From assembly GCF_011306175.1 (NCBI RefSeq), contig NZ_CP049914.1, positions 124,001 to 188,000 on the forward strand: 64,000 bases of DNA, read 5' to 3'. Positions 45,544-55,591 of this stretch are shown in pieces (position 1 is the stretch's first letter; each line of letters opens with the position of its first letter). This DNA is from Vibrio sp. HDW18. Its GTDB lineage: Bacteria; Pseudomonadota; Gammaproteobacteria; Enterobacterales; Vibrionaceae. The notes under the pieces were generated by a model. The model was not told the origin of the DNA. It did no database searches and saw only the letters and a list, made by a program, of their open reading frames with translations. The position numbers and the translations under genes were made by a program.

Positions 45544-47418
45544 TTATGCGCCAATCACTCCGCCATCATCACGAGTAATGATCATCACCGTTGAGCGTGG
45601 TTTGGTTGTACCGCCATAAGGAAAATGGGATGGAGCCGCCTCTTCACCTGGATGCTGTACGCCCACAAACATGGTTTTATAATCTGGAGTAAACGTTAAT
45701 CCGGTAATTTCAGAGGCAATCGGGCCAGTTAAAAAGCGTTTCACTTCGCCTGTTATCGGATCACCACACAGCATTTGGTTATTACCCTGCCCAGCAAAAT
45801 CACCTTGGTTAGAATAGTTCCCATCCGTTTGAATCCATAGACGCCCTGCGGCATCAAAACCAATGCCATCTGGACTATTAAACATATTCTGTGCAGTGAT
45901 ATTTGCACTACCGGCATTCAGGGTACCTTTGTGCACCGTTGGATTACCCGCCAGCAAGTAAAGATCCCAAGCAAACACATCACTAGTATGATCACCTTGG
46001 GCTGGCATCCACCGTACAATCTGACCGTAGTGGTTATTTTCACGTGGGTTAGGCCCCCCCACAGGTTGGCCTTCTTTACCACGATTGCGATTGTTGGTCA
46101 GGGTACAGAACACATGCTTTTTGTCGGGATGAACCGCTACCCATTCAGGACGATCCATGGTTGTTGCTCCCACCAAAGTTGCAGCACGGCGTACAAAAAT
46201 CAGCACTTCGGCTTGATCTTTAAAACCATTTTCTGGTGTCAATCCATTTTTGCCAAAACTCAGCTCAATCCAACGACCACTGCCTTTCAGTTCTTGTTGA
46301 TCCATATCGAACTTCGCAACATAAAGAGTACCTTCATCAAGTAGATGGCGGTTTTGTTCATTATTTCCGGCTTGGTAACGATGTTTAGAAATGAATTTGT
46401 ATAGATGCTCACCACGTTCATCATCACCTAAATAGACCACAACATGGCCATCATCATTGATAAGCAAGGCGGCATTTTCATGTTTAAAACGTCCTAAAGC
46501 AGTGCGTTTTAGTGGTGTGGCATTGGGATTATGTGGATCAATTTCTACGACCCAGCCAAAACGATTAGGTTCGTTAGGGTTTTTGGTTACATCAAAGCGT
46601 GCATCGTGTTTATGCCATTGGTAATCGCTCGGTGCAGCTTTAATGCCATAGCGTTTTTGGTCACTATCTACACGGCCTTCATGCTCCGTGCCAAAAAAAT
46701 CATTAAAGTTTTCTTCACATGTCAGATAAGTGCCCCATGGGGTTTCACCATTGGCACAGTTGTTGAGAGTACCAAGCACATGTAAGCCGGTAGGATCCTC
46801 CGCCGTTTTTAGCCAATCATGTCCTGCGGCAGGACCCGTCATCTGCATTGGAGTATAAGCGGTCACTCGGCGGTTTCGCATACCTTGACGATCCACAACC
46901 CATTGACCATTTTTACGAACCACCTCAATCATCGTCAGACCGACTGCAGCCTGTGCTTTACGCACATCATCCGCGGTCATCGCTTTTCCTTGATATTCAA
47001 ATAAATATTCGTAGTTAGTGTATTCATTATTAATGGCTAATACGCCGCGATCTTCACCAATAGGGAAGAAACTCATACCATCCGTATTATCACCAAACTG
47101 CATTTCTTGGGCTTTAGAGTCTTGTTTGCCACTTTGATCAAACTCTGGCGCGTTGGAAAAAATCGGGTCACCCCAAGAGATCAAAGGGGTCGCTGTATAA
47201 CCTTTAGGTACAATTAGCCTATCTTCCATCGAGACTGGGACGGGTGAAAAATTAAGTAGTGTTGATTGAGCGGGCGCTGCCACTGCACTCGCCACCGGAT
47301 TAACGGCTAAAAATGCCCCGGCACTGGCTGCCATACCGCCGGCCAAAAAATGGCGTCTGGACAGACGTGCTTCGATCATTTGACTAAATTGAGATTCGTG
47401 TTGATCACACTTTGACAT
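45544..47418 (-). CDS. phoX: PhoX-type alkaline phosphatase (DUF839)
   Basis: This 624-residue protein has a twin-arginine signal (SRRHFLAGGMAASAGAFLAV, residues 20-40), so it is folded before export. DUF839/PhoX signatures include DGMSFFPIGEDRGVLAINNEYTNYEY, ETPWGTYLTCEENFNDFFG, RFGWVVEIDPHNP and FNSPDGIGFDAAGRLWIQTDG. PhoX uses Ca2+ and Fe3+ to release phosphate from organic esters. Its presence with pstSCAB in this window fits phosphate scavenging. CTGTCA-like half-sites occur upstream, but no PHO box is convincing. Confidence 0.94.
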   Translation of the reverse strand: MSKCDQHESQFSQMIEARLSRRHFLAGGMAASAGAFLAVNPVASAVAAPAQSTLLNFSPVPVSMEDRLIVPKGYTATPLISWGDPIFSNAPEFDQSGKQDSKAQEMQFGDNTDGMSFFPIGEDRGVLAINNEYTNYEYLFEYQGKAMTADDVRKAQAAVGLTMIEVVRKNGQWVVDRQGMRNRRVTAYTPMQMTGPAAGHDWLKTAEDPTGLHVLGTLNNCANGETPWGTYLTCEENFNDFFGTEHEGRVDSDQKRYGIKAAPSDYQWHKHDARFDVTKNPNEPNRFGWVVEIDPHNPNATPLKRTALGRFKHENAALLINDDGHVVVYLGDDERGEHLYKFISKHRYQAGNNEQNRHLLDEGTLYVAKFDMDQQELKGSGRWIELSFGKNGLTPENGFKDQAEVLIFVRRAATLVGATTMDRPEWVAVHPDKKHVFCTLTNNRNRGKEGQPVGGPNPRENNHYGQIVRWMPAQGDHTSDVFAWDLYLLAGNPTVHKGTLNAGSANITAQNMFNSPDGIGFDAAGRLWIQTDGNYSNQGDFAGQGNNQMLCGDPITGEVKRFLTGPIASEITGLTFTPDYKTMFVGVQHPGEEAAPSHFPYGGTTKPRSTVMIITRDDGGVIGA

Positions 47419-47598
47419 TTGAGGCTCCTTGACTTGACTTTATGTTTATACCCTGAGATTTCAGGTGAATTATTTTGTGCAAGGATAGTGACCAAAAGTG
47501 ACTGACAGGTGAAATTTCTATTGCTAAAACATGACAATGGCAAAGTATACGTAAGGAGCTCAACACCAGCCGTGCTGGCCTATCTTGAAACAATCCCT

Positions 47599-48438
47599 TT
47601 ATGTCACGAGCACTAAATGCGGAGCTAAATTGATCAACTCATCGACAATTTCTTTAGTCTGCTTGGAATAGATCAGTTTATCTTTTGCTCCGACTAACTG
47701 GATATAACGCACCTTTCCTGACAGGATAATTTGGCGCAGTAAGCGCAAAATCACCTGATTATCCAATACGTGATGCATATCAATCCCGTGCCCAGCAACC
47801 AATGAGGCTAAATCAATATTTACCATCAGTTGTTCACTGCGCTCAATGTAACCACTCAACTGGTCTTTTAACTGGGTACGGTTTAAAAAACCACACTCTT
47901 GATGGCTGATCCAATCACAACCAAGATCTTCGGCGTACTCTAGTGTTTGTGCACTGATTTGCTCACTATCAATACCTATACAAAGCAGTTTACTGTGCGT
48001 AAAGCGCGATAAAGCAAAGTGGAAGGCGCTACCTAATTGCAAATCCAAACTGGGTTTCAACTCAAATTGATGCCCGATATGCACGATGCCAATATTGCTA
48101 TTATCTTGGCTGAGTACCGCTAAACCATGCAACACAATCTCATGGCAGTTGGCCAACACCACAGGCACGGTACCAATAGCGATTGATTGGCTAAGTGCGG
48201 ATTGAAAAGTATTGGCCTGCCCATCCACCAGCACATAATGGCTTGTCTCTGGGTATGTCGTGGTTGCCGATTGTTGCTGATACAACCAATCTGCGGCAAC
48301 ATCGAGGCTCTGCTGTGCTAATTCAAACGCGACCAATGACATTGGTTTGATCCGCTGGCTAACTGTCATAAAGCCAAACTTCGCCATCGAATGACTCACC
48401 GTACGATTTAAGTGGTGGCGTTTGAATAAGTTAAGCAT
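47599..48438 (-). CDS. Ureohydrolase-fold (formiminoglutamase-like) protein lacking metal ligands
   Basis: This 279-residue protein can be aligned to arginase/formiminoglutamase enzymes. ANCHEIVLHGLAVL matches the GGGHE(I) metal site, IVHIGHQFELK aligns with the DAHxD site, and MVNIDLASLVAG aligns with the DxDxxDP site. The ligands are mostly changed: DAHFD has become GHQFE, and the DID pair has become NID. A binuclear manganese centre is therefore unlikely. It follows the IclR gene with only a 6-bp gap, so they share a transcript. Function may be regulatory or structural. The alignment is by eye. Confidence 0.68.
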   Translation of the reverse strand: MLNLFKRHHLNRTVSHSMAKFGFMTVSQRIKPMSLVAFELAQQSLDVAADWLYQQQSATTTYPETSHYVLVDGQANTFQSALSQSIAIGTVPVVLANCHEIVLHGLAVLSQDNSNIGIVHIGHQFELKPSLDLQLGSAFHFALSRFTHSKLLCIGIDSEQISAQTLEYAEDLGCDWISHQECGFLNRTQLKDQLSGYIERSEQLMVNIDLASLVAGHGIDMHHVLDNQVILRLLRQIILSGKVRYIQLVGAKDKLIYSKQTKEIVDELINLAPHLVLVT

Positions 48439-48444
48439 GATCGA

Positions 48445-49179
48445 TTACCTTTCTGGTGGCAACGCACGGGCGGCTTGCAATACATGTAAAATAATCCGTT
48501 GCTTGTTGCTTTCGACTCGATGGGCGGGAGCCATCACCGAAATTGCCCCAATCAACTTACTCCCTTTCATCACCGGAGCACTGATCCCCGAAACGCCGGG
48601 ATCAATTTCCGAGGTGCTCACGGCATAACCATGATGACGTATCTTGGCAAACTCGTTTTGCCACTTGTCCAAACTTGGATCCTCGCCAAAATAGCGTAAG
48701 ATCTTTTCACAACGTGCTGCAGGCATGTAGGCCAACATCACTTTAGAGGAGGCACCGCGAAGCAGGGGTTGACTTTGACCCTGGACGAAGCTGCATCGCA
48801 GTGCCTGCATACTCTCTTTTTGACTGACACACAATGCTCGATAACCGACCGGCACCATATAGGCGGCCATTTCCCCAGTCTGTTTTTGTAAACGACTTAA
48901 CACGGCATCAACCGAATCAAGGTTATGTTGACTGGTTTGATAACTTCTCATCAGTAGCAATGCTGCCGGACCAATGATCAAGGTTTTGTCGTGTGGACTC
49001 TCTTCAATCAAGTTCCACTCTTTGAGCAGTTTCAAATGTCGATAGAGACTGCTAAGGGGCACTTGTAGTTGTTCACTCAATCCTTTTGCTGATACTGGCT
49101 CTGGGTTTACCGCAACTTGCATCAGCAATTGCAGTGATTTTTCATTAACTTGGTTAGCTGATGGTTTCATCTCTTTCAT
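48445..49179 (-). CDS. IclR-family transcriptional regulator
   Basis: This 244-residue regulator has an N-terminal winged helix (residues 10-75; KGLSEQLQVPLSSLYRHLKLLKEWNLIEE) and a C-terminal ligand-binding domain. The latter shows GASSKVMLAYMPAARCEKILRYF and DPGVSGISAPVMKGSKLIGAISVMAP, typical of IclR effector domains. It heads a two-gene operon with the ureohydrolase-like protein. The effector and target genes are unknown; histidine, arginine or a related nitrogen source is a guess from the partner's fold. Confidence 0.87.
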   Translation of the reverse strand: MKEMKPSANQVNEKSLQLLMQVAVNPEPVSAKGLSEQLQVPLSSLYRHLKLLKEWNLIEESPHDKTLIIGPAALLLMRSYQTSQHNLDSVDAVLSRLQKQTGEMAAYMVPVGYRALCVSQKESMQALRCSFVQGQSQPLLRGASSKVMLAYMPAARCEKILRYFGEDPSLDKWQNEFAKIRHHGYAVSTSEIDPGVSGISAPVMKGSKLIGAISVMAPAHRVESNKQRIILHVLQAARALPPER

Positions 49180-49501
49180 GGGTGTTTTTTAGCCTTTAAT
49201 CGAGGGCGCCTCAAATACTTATTCTTATATATCGAGAAATAGACAATAACTAAAGCATTACATTCCTACATGGTGAGAATTCAACTCAAATTGGATAAAT
49301 TAATCGTCACCGGCTATCTCGCAACAACTTGAAATGGCAGTTAAATGATCAGTCAGTGTGAGCCAAAACTTGCCCGCCGTTTGAGATACTGCACAGTGAA
49401 ATGAGGGAGTAAAATAGCAGAAAGCCGAGTGAATACTCGGCTGAGTGACCACCAGCAGTCTAAAAGCGGCGGGTGGTCATCAAATGCGGATCAAACGAGA
49501 A
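49180..49501. other. Intergenic region between the MCP gene and the IclR operon
   Basis: No gene is present in this 322-bp stretch. It holds the MCP terminator (49418-49442), a short imperfect repeat (GACCACC/GGTGGTC, around 49447-49476) and AT-rich DNA that should contain the IclR promoter. Confidence 0.6.
49418..49442 (-). terminator. Terminator after the chemoreceptor gene
   Basis: An 8-bp stem (AGCCGAGT and complement) with a GAAT loop. In the minus direction it is followed by TTTCTGCTATTTT. Confidence 0.7.
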
Positions 49502-51391
49502 TTAAAGTGTAAAGCGGGAAATTTCCTTATTCAGCTCTTGTGCCATCGCATGCAACGATCGCGCCTGCTGTACAGATAACTGAGCTTCTTCGGCTAACTG
49601 ATCACTCACTTCACGCACAGATTCAGTATTGATATTGATATCCGCCGTCACCAAAGATTGCTCTTCAGCCGCCGAGGCAATTTGCGTCGCCATATCACTG
49701 ATGTGCTGAATCGCTTCACTGATCGCTTGTAAGCTAGTTCCTGTTTGGTTGACATCCGCAACACTGGTTTCCACCAAGTTATGGCTTTCCGTCATCGCCG
49801 AGACGGCGGTCGTCGTCACTTTTTGCAGACCTGAAATCTTGATTTGGATCTCTTCGGTGGAAGCATGCGTCCGCTGCGACAGCACTCGCACTTCATCGGC
49901 TACGACTGCAAAACCACGCCCCTGCTCACCGGCACGCGCCGCTTCAATCGCAGCATTAAGCGCCAGTAAATTGGTTTGCTCGGCAATCCCACGAATCGTC
50001 GACAAAATCGTCGATATTTCATTGGCATGTTCTTCTAGCTCACTAATGATCTGTACTGCAGCGGTAAGCTCTTGGGCTAACTGATCAATCGATTGTTTGC
50101 TTTGCTGCATCTGCATAAAGCCATCTTCACCTAAATGGACTGATTGAGTAGCATTGCGCGCGGTATTTTCAGCATTATTGGCAATTTCTGCCGTTGCCGA
50201 TGCCATCTCAGTGACGGCGGTCGCCACCATAGTGATTTGATCTTGTTGGGTACGGATCCGTTGACTGGTTTGCGTCGCCGATGCAGCTAAATGATCGGCA
50301 CCTTGATTCAGGGTGATGGAGACTTCGCGCACATTTTTTACCATCTGATGCAAGCTACCGATAAATTTATTAAATTTATCAGCCAGTAAACCCACCTCAT
50401 CTTGGCTGTTTACCTCTAAGCGTCGAGTTAAATCACCATTTCCTTCGGCAATATCCGCTAATGCATTGGCGATATGGCCCAGATCATTCAGTTGACGCGC
50501 GACAAACCACGAGGTGAACAGTGCCATGATCAGCAAAACAGCAATCCCAATCCCAATTTGCACCATTAACACATCATTCAGTGGTTGTTCTAAAACTGAC
50601 CGATCCATCACCATTACCAGTAACCAATCGGTATTCGCCACTGTCTGTGCCATCAAAAGATTATCACTGTCGTCAATACTCAATGGCAGTAGCGTCCGTA
50701 ACTGCGCAGCACGATTTAATTGCGCCAAAGTAAGCTCGGCAGAAATATCTTCGGTAGGTTTTAAAATCAACTCTGCGTTTGGATGTGCAACAATTTTGCC
50801 TTTCTGGTTGACCAAAATGGCATAACCGTCACCAGGCACCGCAATCGCTAATACATCTTGGATAAGTTTATCCAGTGCCAAATTGGAGGCAGCCACTCCG
50901 ATCAACTTACCATTGTGGCGCACAGGCTCAGCCAAAGTCACCACTAAAGTCTGCATGGTGACGCTGACATAAGGCTCGGTAGTAATTGGTTTACCCGCGG
51001 CTTTCGCCTCCTTATACCAGTCACGGATACGAGGATCATAGCCTGCGGTATTCAGCGTAGGATCTTGGCGAAACATCTCGCCTTGTTCGTTACCGTAGTA
51101 ACTCAGGCCAAACGATCCCGCTTGTAGGGTTTGTCTTAAATGTGGCACCAGCTCTAACTGTGGATTACTTTCAATCTCTTCACGAAGCCCCTTTAAGGCT
51201 AGTTGCTTCCCAGTAAACCAATCACCAATACCTTTAGCATGAGCGTGCAAGGTATTACGGCTTTCACTTTCAATCGCTCGCCAACTCTCTTGCTTAAATA
51301 ACTGATAACCTGCCACCACTAAAGCGACTGCCGTCACCGCTATCGCGACAACCACAGAGCAAACCATTTTTCTCTTTAGACTTAATCGCAT
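49502..51391 (-). CDS. Methyl-accepting chemotaxis protein with dCache-type sensor
   Basis: This 629-residue chemoreceptor has a first membrane helix (about 10-30), a large periplasmic dCache-like domain (about 35-280; [25 protein letters not shown] and [22 protein letters not shown]), a second helix, HAMP (about 305-355; [24 protein letters not shown]) and a signalling domain. The hairpin tip is [41 protein letters not shown] is common in amino-acid-binding dCache domains, so an amino acid ligand is plausible. The ATG at 51391 has GGAG upstream. Confidence 0.92.
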   Translation of the reverse strand: MRLSLKRKMVCSVVVAIAVTAVALVVAGYQLFKQESWRAIESESRNTLHAHAKGIGDWFTGKQLALKGLREEIESNPQLELVPHLRQTLQAGSFGLSYYGNEQGEMFRQDPTLNTAGYDPRIRDWYKEAKAAGKPITTEPYVSVTMQTLVVTLAEPVRHNGKLIGVAASNLALDKLIQDVLAIAVPGDGYAILVNQKGKIVAHPNAELILKPTEDISAELTLAQLNRAAQLRTLLPLSIDDSDNLLMAQTVANTDWLLVMVMDRSVLEQPLNDVLMVQIGIGIAVLLIMALFTSWFVARQLNDLGHIANALADIAEGNGDLTRRLEVNSQDEVGLLADKFNKFIGSLHQMVKNVREVSITLNQGADHLAASATQTSQRIRTQQDQITMVATAVTEMASATAEIANNAENTARNATQSVHLGEDGFMQMQQSKQSIDQLAQELTAAVQIISELEEHANEISTILSTIRGIAEQTNLLALNAAIEAARAGEQGRGFAVVADEVRVLSQRTHASTEEIQIKISGLQKVTTTAVSAMTESHNLVETSVADVNQTGTSLQAISEAIQHISDMATQIASAAEEQSLVTADININTESVREVSDQLAEEAQLSVQQARSLHAMAQELNKEISRFTL

Positions 51392-51680
51392 CAGCAATAC
51401 TCCACTCACATTCAATTACACCAATATGTGATCAAAGTATCTAAGCGTCAGGAAATTACTTTGCGAAAGTTCGCACAATCACAAGTATTGAGGAAGCAAA
51501 TAACTAATCTGTGAGATATCGTCCATAATTCTAAATAGTTATACTCAGCGTCGACAAATAATCGGAAAGTGTATAAAACAAAAAACCAGCAACGTATTGG
51601 ATTTGCTTGCAGCTAAGCAGCAAACATCAGATCACTCTGTGGTGATCACCAATTGAGAGAGGAAAATCACTAAGTGTGAT

Positions 51681-51917
51681 TTAAGAAATGCGGACACTAG
51701 TACTAGTTAATAAATCATGCGACTGAATACGCTCATTTTGCTGATTACACACTCGGCAAAAATACTGTTTTTCCATCTGGTAATAGTGCTGGCCATGGAT
51801 CAGCATAGTGAGGAATTGTTGGAATCCTTGCCAACCGTCAGGCTGTTCTTGCACCCTCTTCATCAGAGCTTTATGTGCAGTTTGTTTGCCACAGCAACGA
51901 CAATAAGCTTTTGGCAT
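51681..51917 (-). CDS. Small zinc-ribbon protein, 78 residues
   Basis: It begins MPKAYCRCCGKQTAHKALMKR and later has KQYFCRVCNQQNE. Two CxxC-like knuckles (CRCC, CRVC) separated by about 45 residues could bind one zinc. A GGGATCC stretch lies before the ATG. No family name comes to mind; a homologue lies next to the chemoreceptor and putP genes in V. cholerae as I recall. The opposite frame is less likely because this one has clustered cysteines. Probably a nucleic-acid or protein-binding adaptor. Confidence 0.68.
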   Translation of the reverse strand: MPKAYCRCCGKQTAHKALMKRVQEQPDGWQGFQQFLTMLIHGQHYYQMEKQYFCRVCNQQNERIQSHDLLTSTSVRIS

Positions 51918-52050
51918 GACGGATCCCTCTTATTCACTGGTCACTATTGATAATTGACGCATTCTGCAGCGATAGGTTCCGCAAACATAATTTGTTATAC
52001 AAATTTCGTGATCTGTATTAGAAAATTGTTCAATAAACACTGAGTGATAT

Positions 52051-52082
52051 TGAATAAGCCTCGTATTCACGAGGCTTATTCA
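52051..52082 (-). terminator. Hairpin downstream of putP
   Basis: A 13-bp perfect stem (TGAATAAGCCTCG and complement) with a 6-base loop, 18 bp after the putP stop. The T-tract is poor but the stem is strong. Confidence 0.7.
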
Positions 52083-52099
52083 ACAATTTGATGAGAAAG

Positions 52100-53590
52100 T
52101 TATGCCAGTTCGCGTAACTGCTTTTTAAACTCAAGATGTTGTGCTTTGACTTGCGCTTCGGGCTGCTCGGTCAGCAAGCTCACCACCACAATCGCTAACG
52201 TGGCAAGGATGATCCCCGGCACAATTTCATACACATCAAACCAACCGCCAGTCAGTTGTTTCCATACTACTATGGTCACTCCTCCTACCACGATCCCCGC
52301 TAAAGCACCGTGGCGATTCATCCGCTCCCAATACAAACTTAGGACTAAGGTCGGACCAAATGCCGCACCAAATCCAGCCCAAGCGTATGACACCAAACTC
52401 AGAACTGAACTGTCTGGGGTCATCGCCAGCAGTAATGCCAGTACAGAAATGATCACCACACCCACGCGGCCCACCCGTACAATCTGCTCGGAACTGGCAT
52501 CGGTTTTCACTAGTTGTTTGTAGAAATCTTCCGCTAACGCAGAGGATGACACCAACAGTTGTGAATCAGCGGTACTCATGATCGCAGCCAAAATCGCCGC
52601 CAACAAAATGCCCGCAATCACTGGATGAAACAGTGAATTGACCAACAACATGAAGATCTTTTCACCATCGTCCAACTGAATCGAACCTGATTGAGTGACA
52701 AAAATTAACCCAGTCAAACCAACCAAAATCGCACCGACCATTGAAACCCCAGTCCATACCACAGCAATGCACCGTGCCGTCGTCAAATCTTGATTTGAGC
52801 GTGAAGCTTTAAAACGCGCCAATATGTGCGGCTGACCAAAATAGCCTAAGCCCCAAGCCACCAGCGATAGAATGGCAATCGCAGACAACGGTTCACCTTG
52901 TGCATCATTCCACAGCGTCAACAGCTCGGGATTAATTGCAGTTAAATCCTGATCAAGCTGCGTCAAGCTACCATTCATCGCAACCACGGGCACCACCATT
53001 AACGCGGCTGCCATCAGTAAGCCTTGCACTAAATCAGTCCAAGATACCGCTAAGAAACCGCCAAATAAGGTATATGAAACCACACAAATAGTACCAATGA
53101 TGACCGCGGTGGAATAATCGATACCGAATACGATTTCAAACAGTTTTCCGCCGGCAACCAAACCTGAGCTGGTATAAAAAAGGAAGAATAACAAGATAAA
53201 GAATGCCGAAATGGTTTGGATCAGTTTCGATTTATCGTTGAAACGACGCGACAAAAACTCAGGCAATGTCAACGCATCGGTCGTAATACTGTAAGTTCTT
53301 AAGCGTTTGGCATTAATTAACCAGTTAGCCCATGTGCCAACCAGTAGACCACCCGCCAACCAGAATGCTTCAATCCCCGCAGCATAAGCGTAACCAGGTA
53401 AACCGAGCAGTAACCAACCACTCATATCGGATGCACCGGCAGAAAGTGCCGCAGGCCACGGGCCTAATGAACGACCACCGAGAAAGTAGTCGGTTGAGTT
53501 TTTCGTTCGCTGATAAGCGTAAACCCCAATCGTCAACATCAAAATGAGATAGACGATAAAGGTGGTTGTAATAGCAAAGCTATTTTCCAT
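52100..53590 (-). CDS. putP: Sodium/proline symporter PutP
   Basis: This 496-residue sodium:solute symporter has about 13 hydrophobic segments. PutP-specific stretches include NSTDYFLGGRSLGPWPAALSAGASDMSGWLLLGLPG, RRFNDKSKLIQTISAFFIL and MSTADSQLLVSSSALAEDFYKQ (sodium site serines). It imports proline. putA is not adjacent in this window; instead an AraC gene lies upstream beyond a 422-bp gap. The ortholog in V. cholerae lies on chromosome II. Confidence 0.96.
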   Translation of the reverse strand: MENSFAITTTFIVYLILMLTIGVYAYQRTKNSTDYFLGGRSLGPWPAALSAGASDMSGWLLLGLPGYAYAAGIEAFWLAGGLLVGTWANWLINAKRLRTYSITTDALTLPEFLSRRFNDKSKLIQTISAFFILLFFLFYTSSGLVAGGKLFEIVFGIDYSTAVIIGTICVVSYTLFGGFLAVSWTDLVQGLLMAAALMVVPVVAMNGSLTQLDQDLTAINPELLTLWNDAQGEPLSAIAILSLVAWGLGYFGQPHILARFKASRSNQDLTTARCIAVVWTGVSMVGAILVGLTGLIFVTQSGSIQLDDGEKIFMLLVNSLFHPVIAGILLAAILAAIMSTADSQLLVSSSALAEDFYKQLVKTDASSEQIVRVGRVGVVIISVLALLLAMTPDSSVLSLVSYAWAGFGAAFGPTLVLSLYWERMNRHGALAGIVVGGVTIVVWKQLTGGWFDVYEIVPGIILATLAIVVVSLLTEQPEAQVKAQHLEFKKQLRELA

Positions 53591-54012
53591 GGTGTGTTGT
53601 CCTCGTTAAAAGCTGGCGGCAAATGCGATTTGCTACGGAAACATGATCAAGCTTGGTATCCAAAACCGGCCGGATTGAAATTTAATGCTCATTCAACCCG
53701 ATGCCTGACTTTACGCTCAGTTTGAGCTTGATCATGCTTTCGACATCACCGCCAATACTCGGGGCGGTTCAGTCAGGCTTGCTGCAATTATTAGCGGTGT
53801 ATTTTGAGTGTCAGAAGAGGATTTGTCAAAAAGTCCTGACAATTTGTCAAAAAAGCCGAATTGAAACCAAAAACAAACAATTTATCAGCAATAGCATTAC
53901 AGCTTTTATTTGTGAATACGCGGCAAAGCAGGAGGGTAAATATGTAAAAATGACGCTCTCAACAAGCTAAACCAGTGTGGGGCATACGAGATAGAGTTCG
54001 CTGACACTCCGC
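53591..54012. other. Intergenic region between putP and the AraC gene
   Basis: This 422-bp stretch should hold the putP promoter. An 89-codon open frame at 53701-53970 has no ribosome binding site and no protein-like composition, so I do not call it. TTGTCAAAAA is repeated at 53824 and 53842. Confidence 0.6.
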
Positions 54013-54843
54013 TTAAGAGACCGCAGACCAACGCCGTTTATATTGTGAAGGGGAAATACCATGCAATTTTGCAAAAGTGTGGGTAAATGCGCTCTGATTC
54101 GAAAAACCAGTCAGTTCAGCAATCTGGCCTAAATTCAGTCGCCCTTGTTCAATCAGCTGTTTGGCCATATCGACACGTTTATTGAGTACATATTGATGTG
54201 GCGTGACGCCCATCTGCTCTTTAAACAGTACATGAAACTGACTCTCACTTAAAAAAACGCTGCCCGCTAATTGCGCGACCGAAATACGCTGCGCCAAATG
54301 CTGTTCGATGTAACGATCCACCACTTCAATATCAAAACGAGACTCTTTATGAGCACTGGCTAGCGCACTGATATGGCGTTGCAATAGTGCCACTACAGTA
54401 TCATTGCAGGCTCGGCCAAGCAGCAGATCGTCAGGACTCGCTTGCATTTCTTGCACCAACATCTGGATCAAACGTTGGATCTGACCATCTAACTGAAAGT
54501 AGATTTCACTCGTGGTCAGCTCATTGAGTTTACGTAACAGCAAAGGATCATCATCGCTCGGCGTTGGCATGTTTAATACCAGAATATCCGATTGCCCAAC
54601 GATGCCACCAAAAGCATGATCCGAGCCTGAGGTCACCACGCAACCTTGACCTGGACCAACAATATTACCCATACCGCGCACTTCAAATTCCGCTTGGCCC
54701 TTCAGACCAATCACGATTTGGGTGTAGCTATGATCATGGCACGCCATATGCGAAGGCAAGGTGATCAGCTCGGCTGGTTTAGGTAACAGAACTTTGGGCA
54801 TCAGAGAACGATTGGCGACATCAGGAGCATGCGATTGAGTCAT
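54013..54843 (-). CDS. AraC-family transcriptional regulator
   Basis: This 276-residue regulator has an N-terminal cupin-like domain (residues 15-100; SHMACHDHSYTQIVIGLKGQAEFEVRG) and a C-terminal double helix-turn-helix (about 175-275; ISVAQLAGSVFLSESQFHVLFKEQMGVTPHQYVLNKRVDMAKQLIEQG and AELTGFSNQSAFTHTFAKLHGISPSQYKRRW). I chose ATG at 54843 with GAGG five bases upstream; the longer reading adds unlikely residues. It may regulate putP, which lies downstream on the same strand; this is inference only. Confidence 0.88.
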   Translation of the reverse strand: MTQSHAPDVANRSLMPKVLLPKPAELITLPSHMACHDHSYTQIVIGLKGQAEFEVRGMGNIVGPGQGCVVTSGSDHAFGGIVGQSDILVLNMPTPSDDDPLLLRKLNELTTSEIYFQLDGQIQRLIQMLVQEMQASPDDLLLGRACNDTVVALLQRHISALASAHKESRFDIEVVDRYIEQHLAQRISVAQLAGSVFLSESQFHVLFKEQMGVTPHQYVLNKRVDMAKQLIEQGRLNLGQIAELTGFSNQSAFTHTFAKLHGISPSQYKRRWSAVS

Positions 54844-55591
54844 TTCAACCTCATAAGGTGTGGTTTTCGCGGCCATGGTATACCAAATTGTCCGAAAACG
54901 AAATGATTCCCATCTGCTCACCAAACACAATAAACTACGCACCAATTGATTTGGTAAATAATAGAAGCGCGTGGCTGCCCACTCCGCGCTGCGTTGTTTG
55001 ATGGCGAATAACACCGCTAATCAGCGGCCTTTCTCATTCTGTCATCGACCTCAATAGTTTGTCTATTTCAGTCAACTTATCCCGACGCTTAATGTTGTCC
55101 GTTTAAGCGACAAAAGTTTGGCAATCAGAGCATGTTCAGCAACAGCAGCAGCGTGTAATTGGGTAATATCCCCCTCACCAAGCAACGCGGTTTCATGATT
55201 AGATTACCCATTCTCTGCACACGAAGTGATGGCATCGGATCTCTAAAAATGATCAACCAGACACATAAAGCCTGAATCTAGAGACGGTAATTGGGTGAAT
55301 TTTTTATCTCGGAACAATGATCAAGTGCACATAAATTACGGTCAATGTGTACTCAATTTAAAAAACGTTAAAGTGGATCGGAAAACTCAGCTTGCATATT
55401 TTTCTAATCTGCTCAAAATGAAAATACTTAGTTCTAAAGTTTAAAAAATCAGTCACCTAATGCATGACTAGAGATAACTTTGGGCTAAGAGGAATAATAT
55501 TTGCATTAAATAATTCAGCTATCTACACAGCTGTCAAAATTTTGTCTTTCCCACTGTATTGTGGCTAAACGTAAATGTGTTGCAGGGACCT
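54844..55591. other. Long intergenic region before the coiled-coil/PEGA pair
   Basis: This 748-bp gap has no coding sequence I can support. It is AT-rich towards the right end (55300-55591), consistent with promoters for the exported protein. I saw no tRNA, terminator or repeat. A small RNA gene is possible and cannot be excluded by reading. Confidence 0.5.

Noticed and set aside
45931..46344. 137-codon frame antisense to phoX
   Set aside because: It overlaps conserved PhoX motifs and lacks any recognised domain.
47502..47537. PHO-box candidate upstream of phoX
   Set aside because: CTGTCA-like half-sites occur on the minus strand but not at the required 11-bp spacing.
53701..53970. 89-codon open frame between putP and the AraC gene
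   Set aside because: It has no ribosome binding site, unusual residue composition and no recognisable domain, and lies in an AT-rich promoter region.
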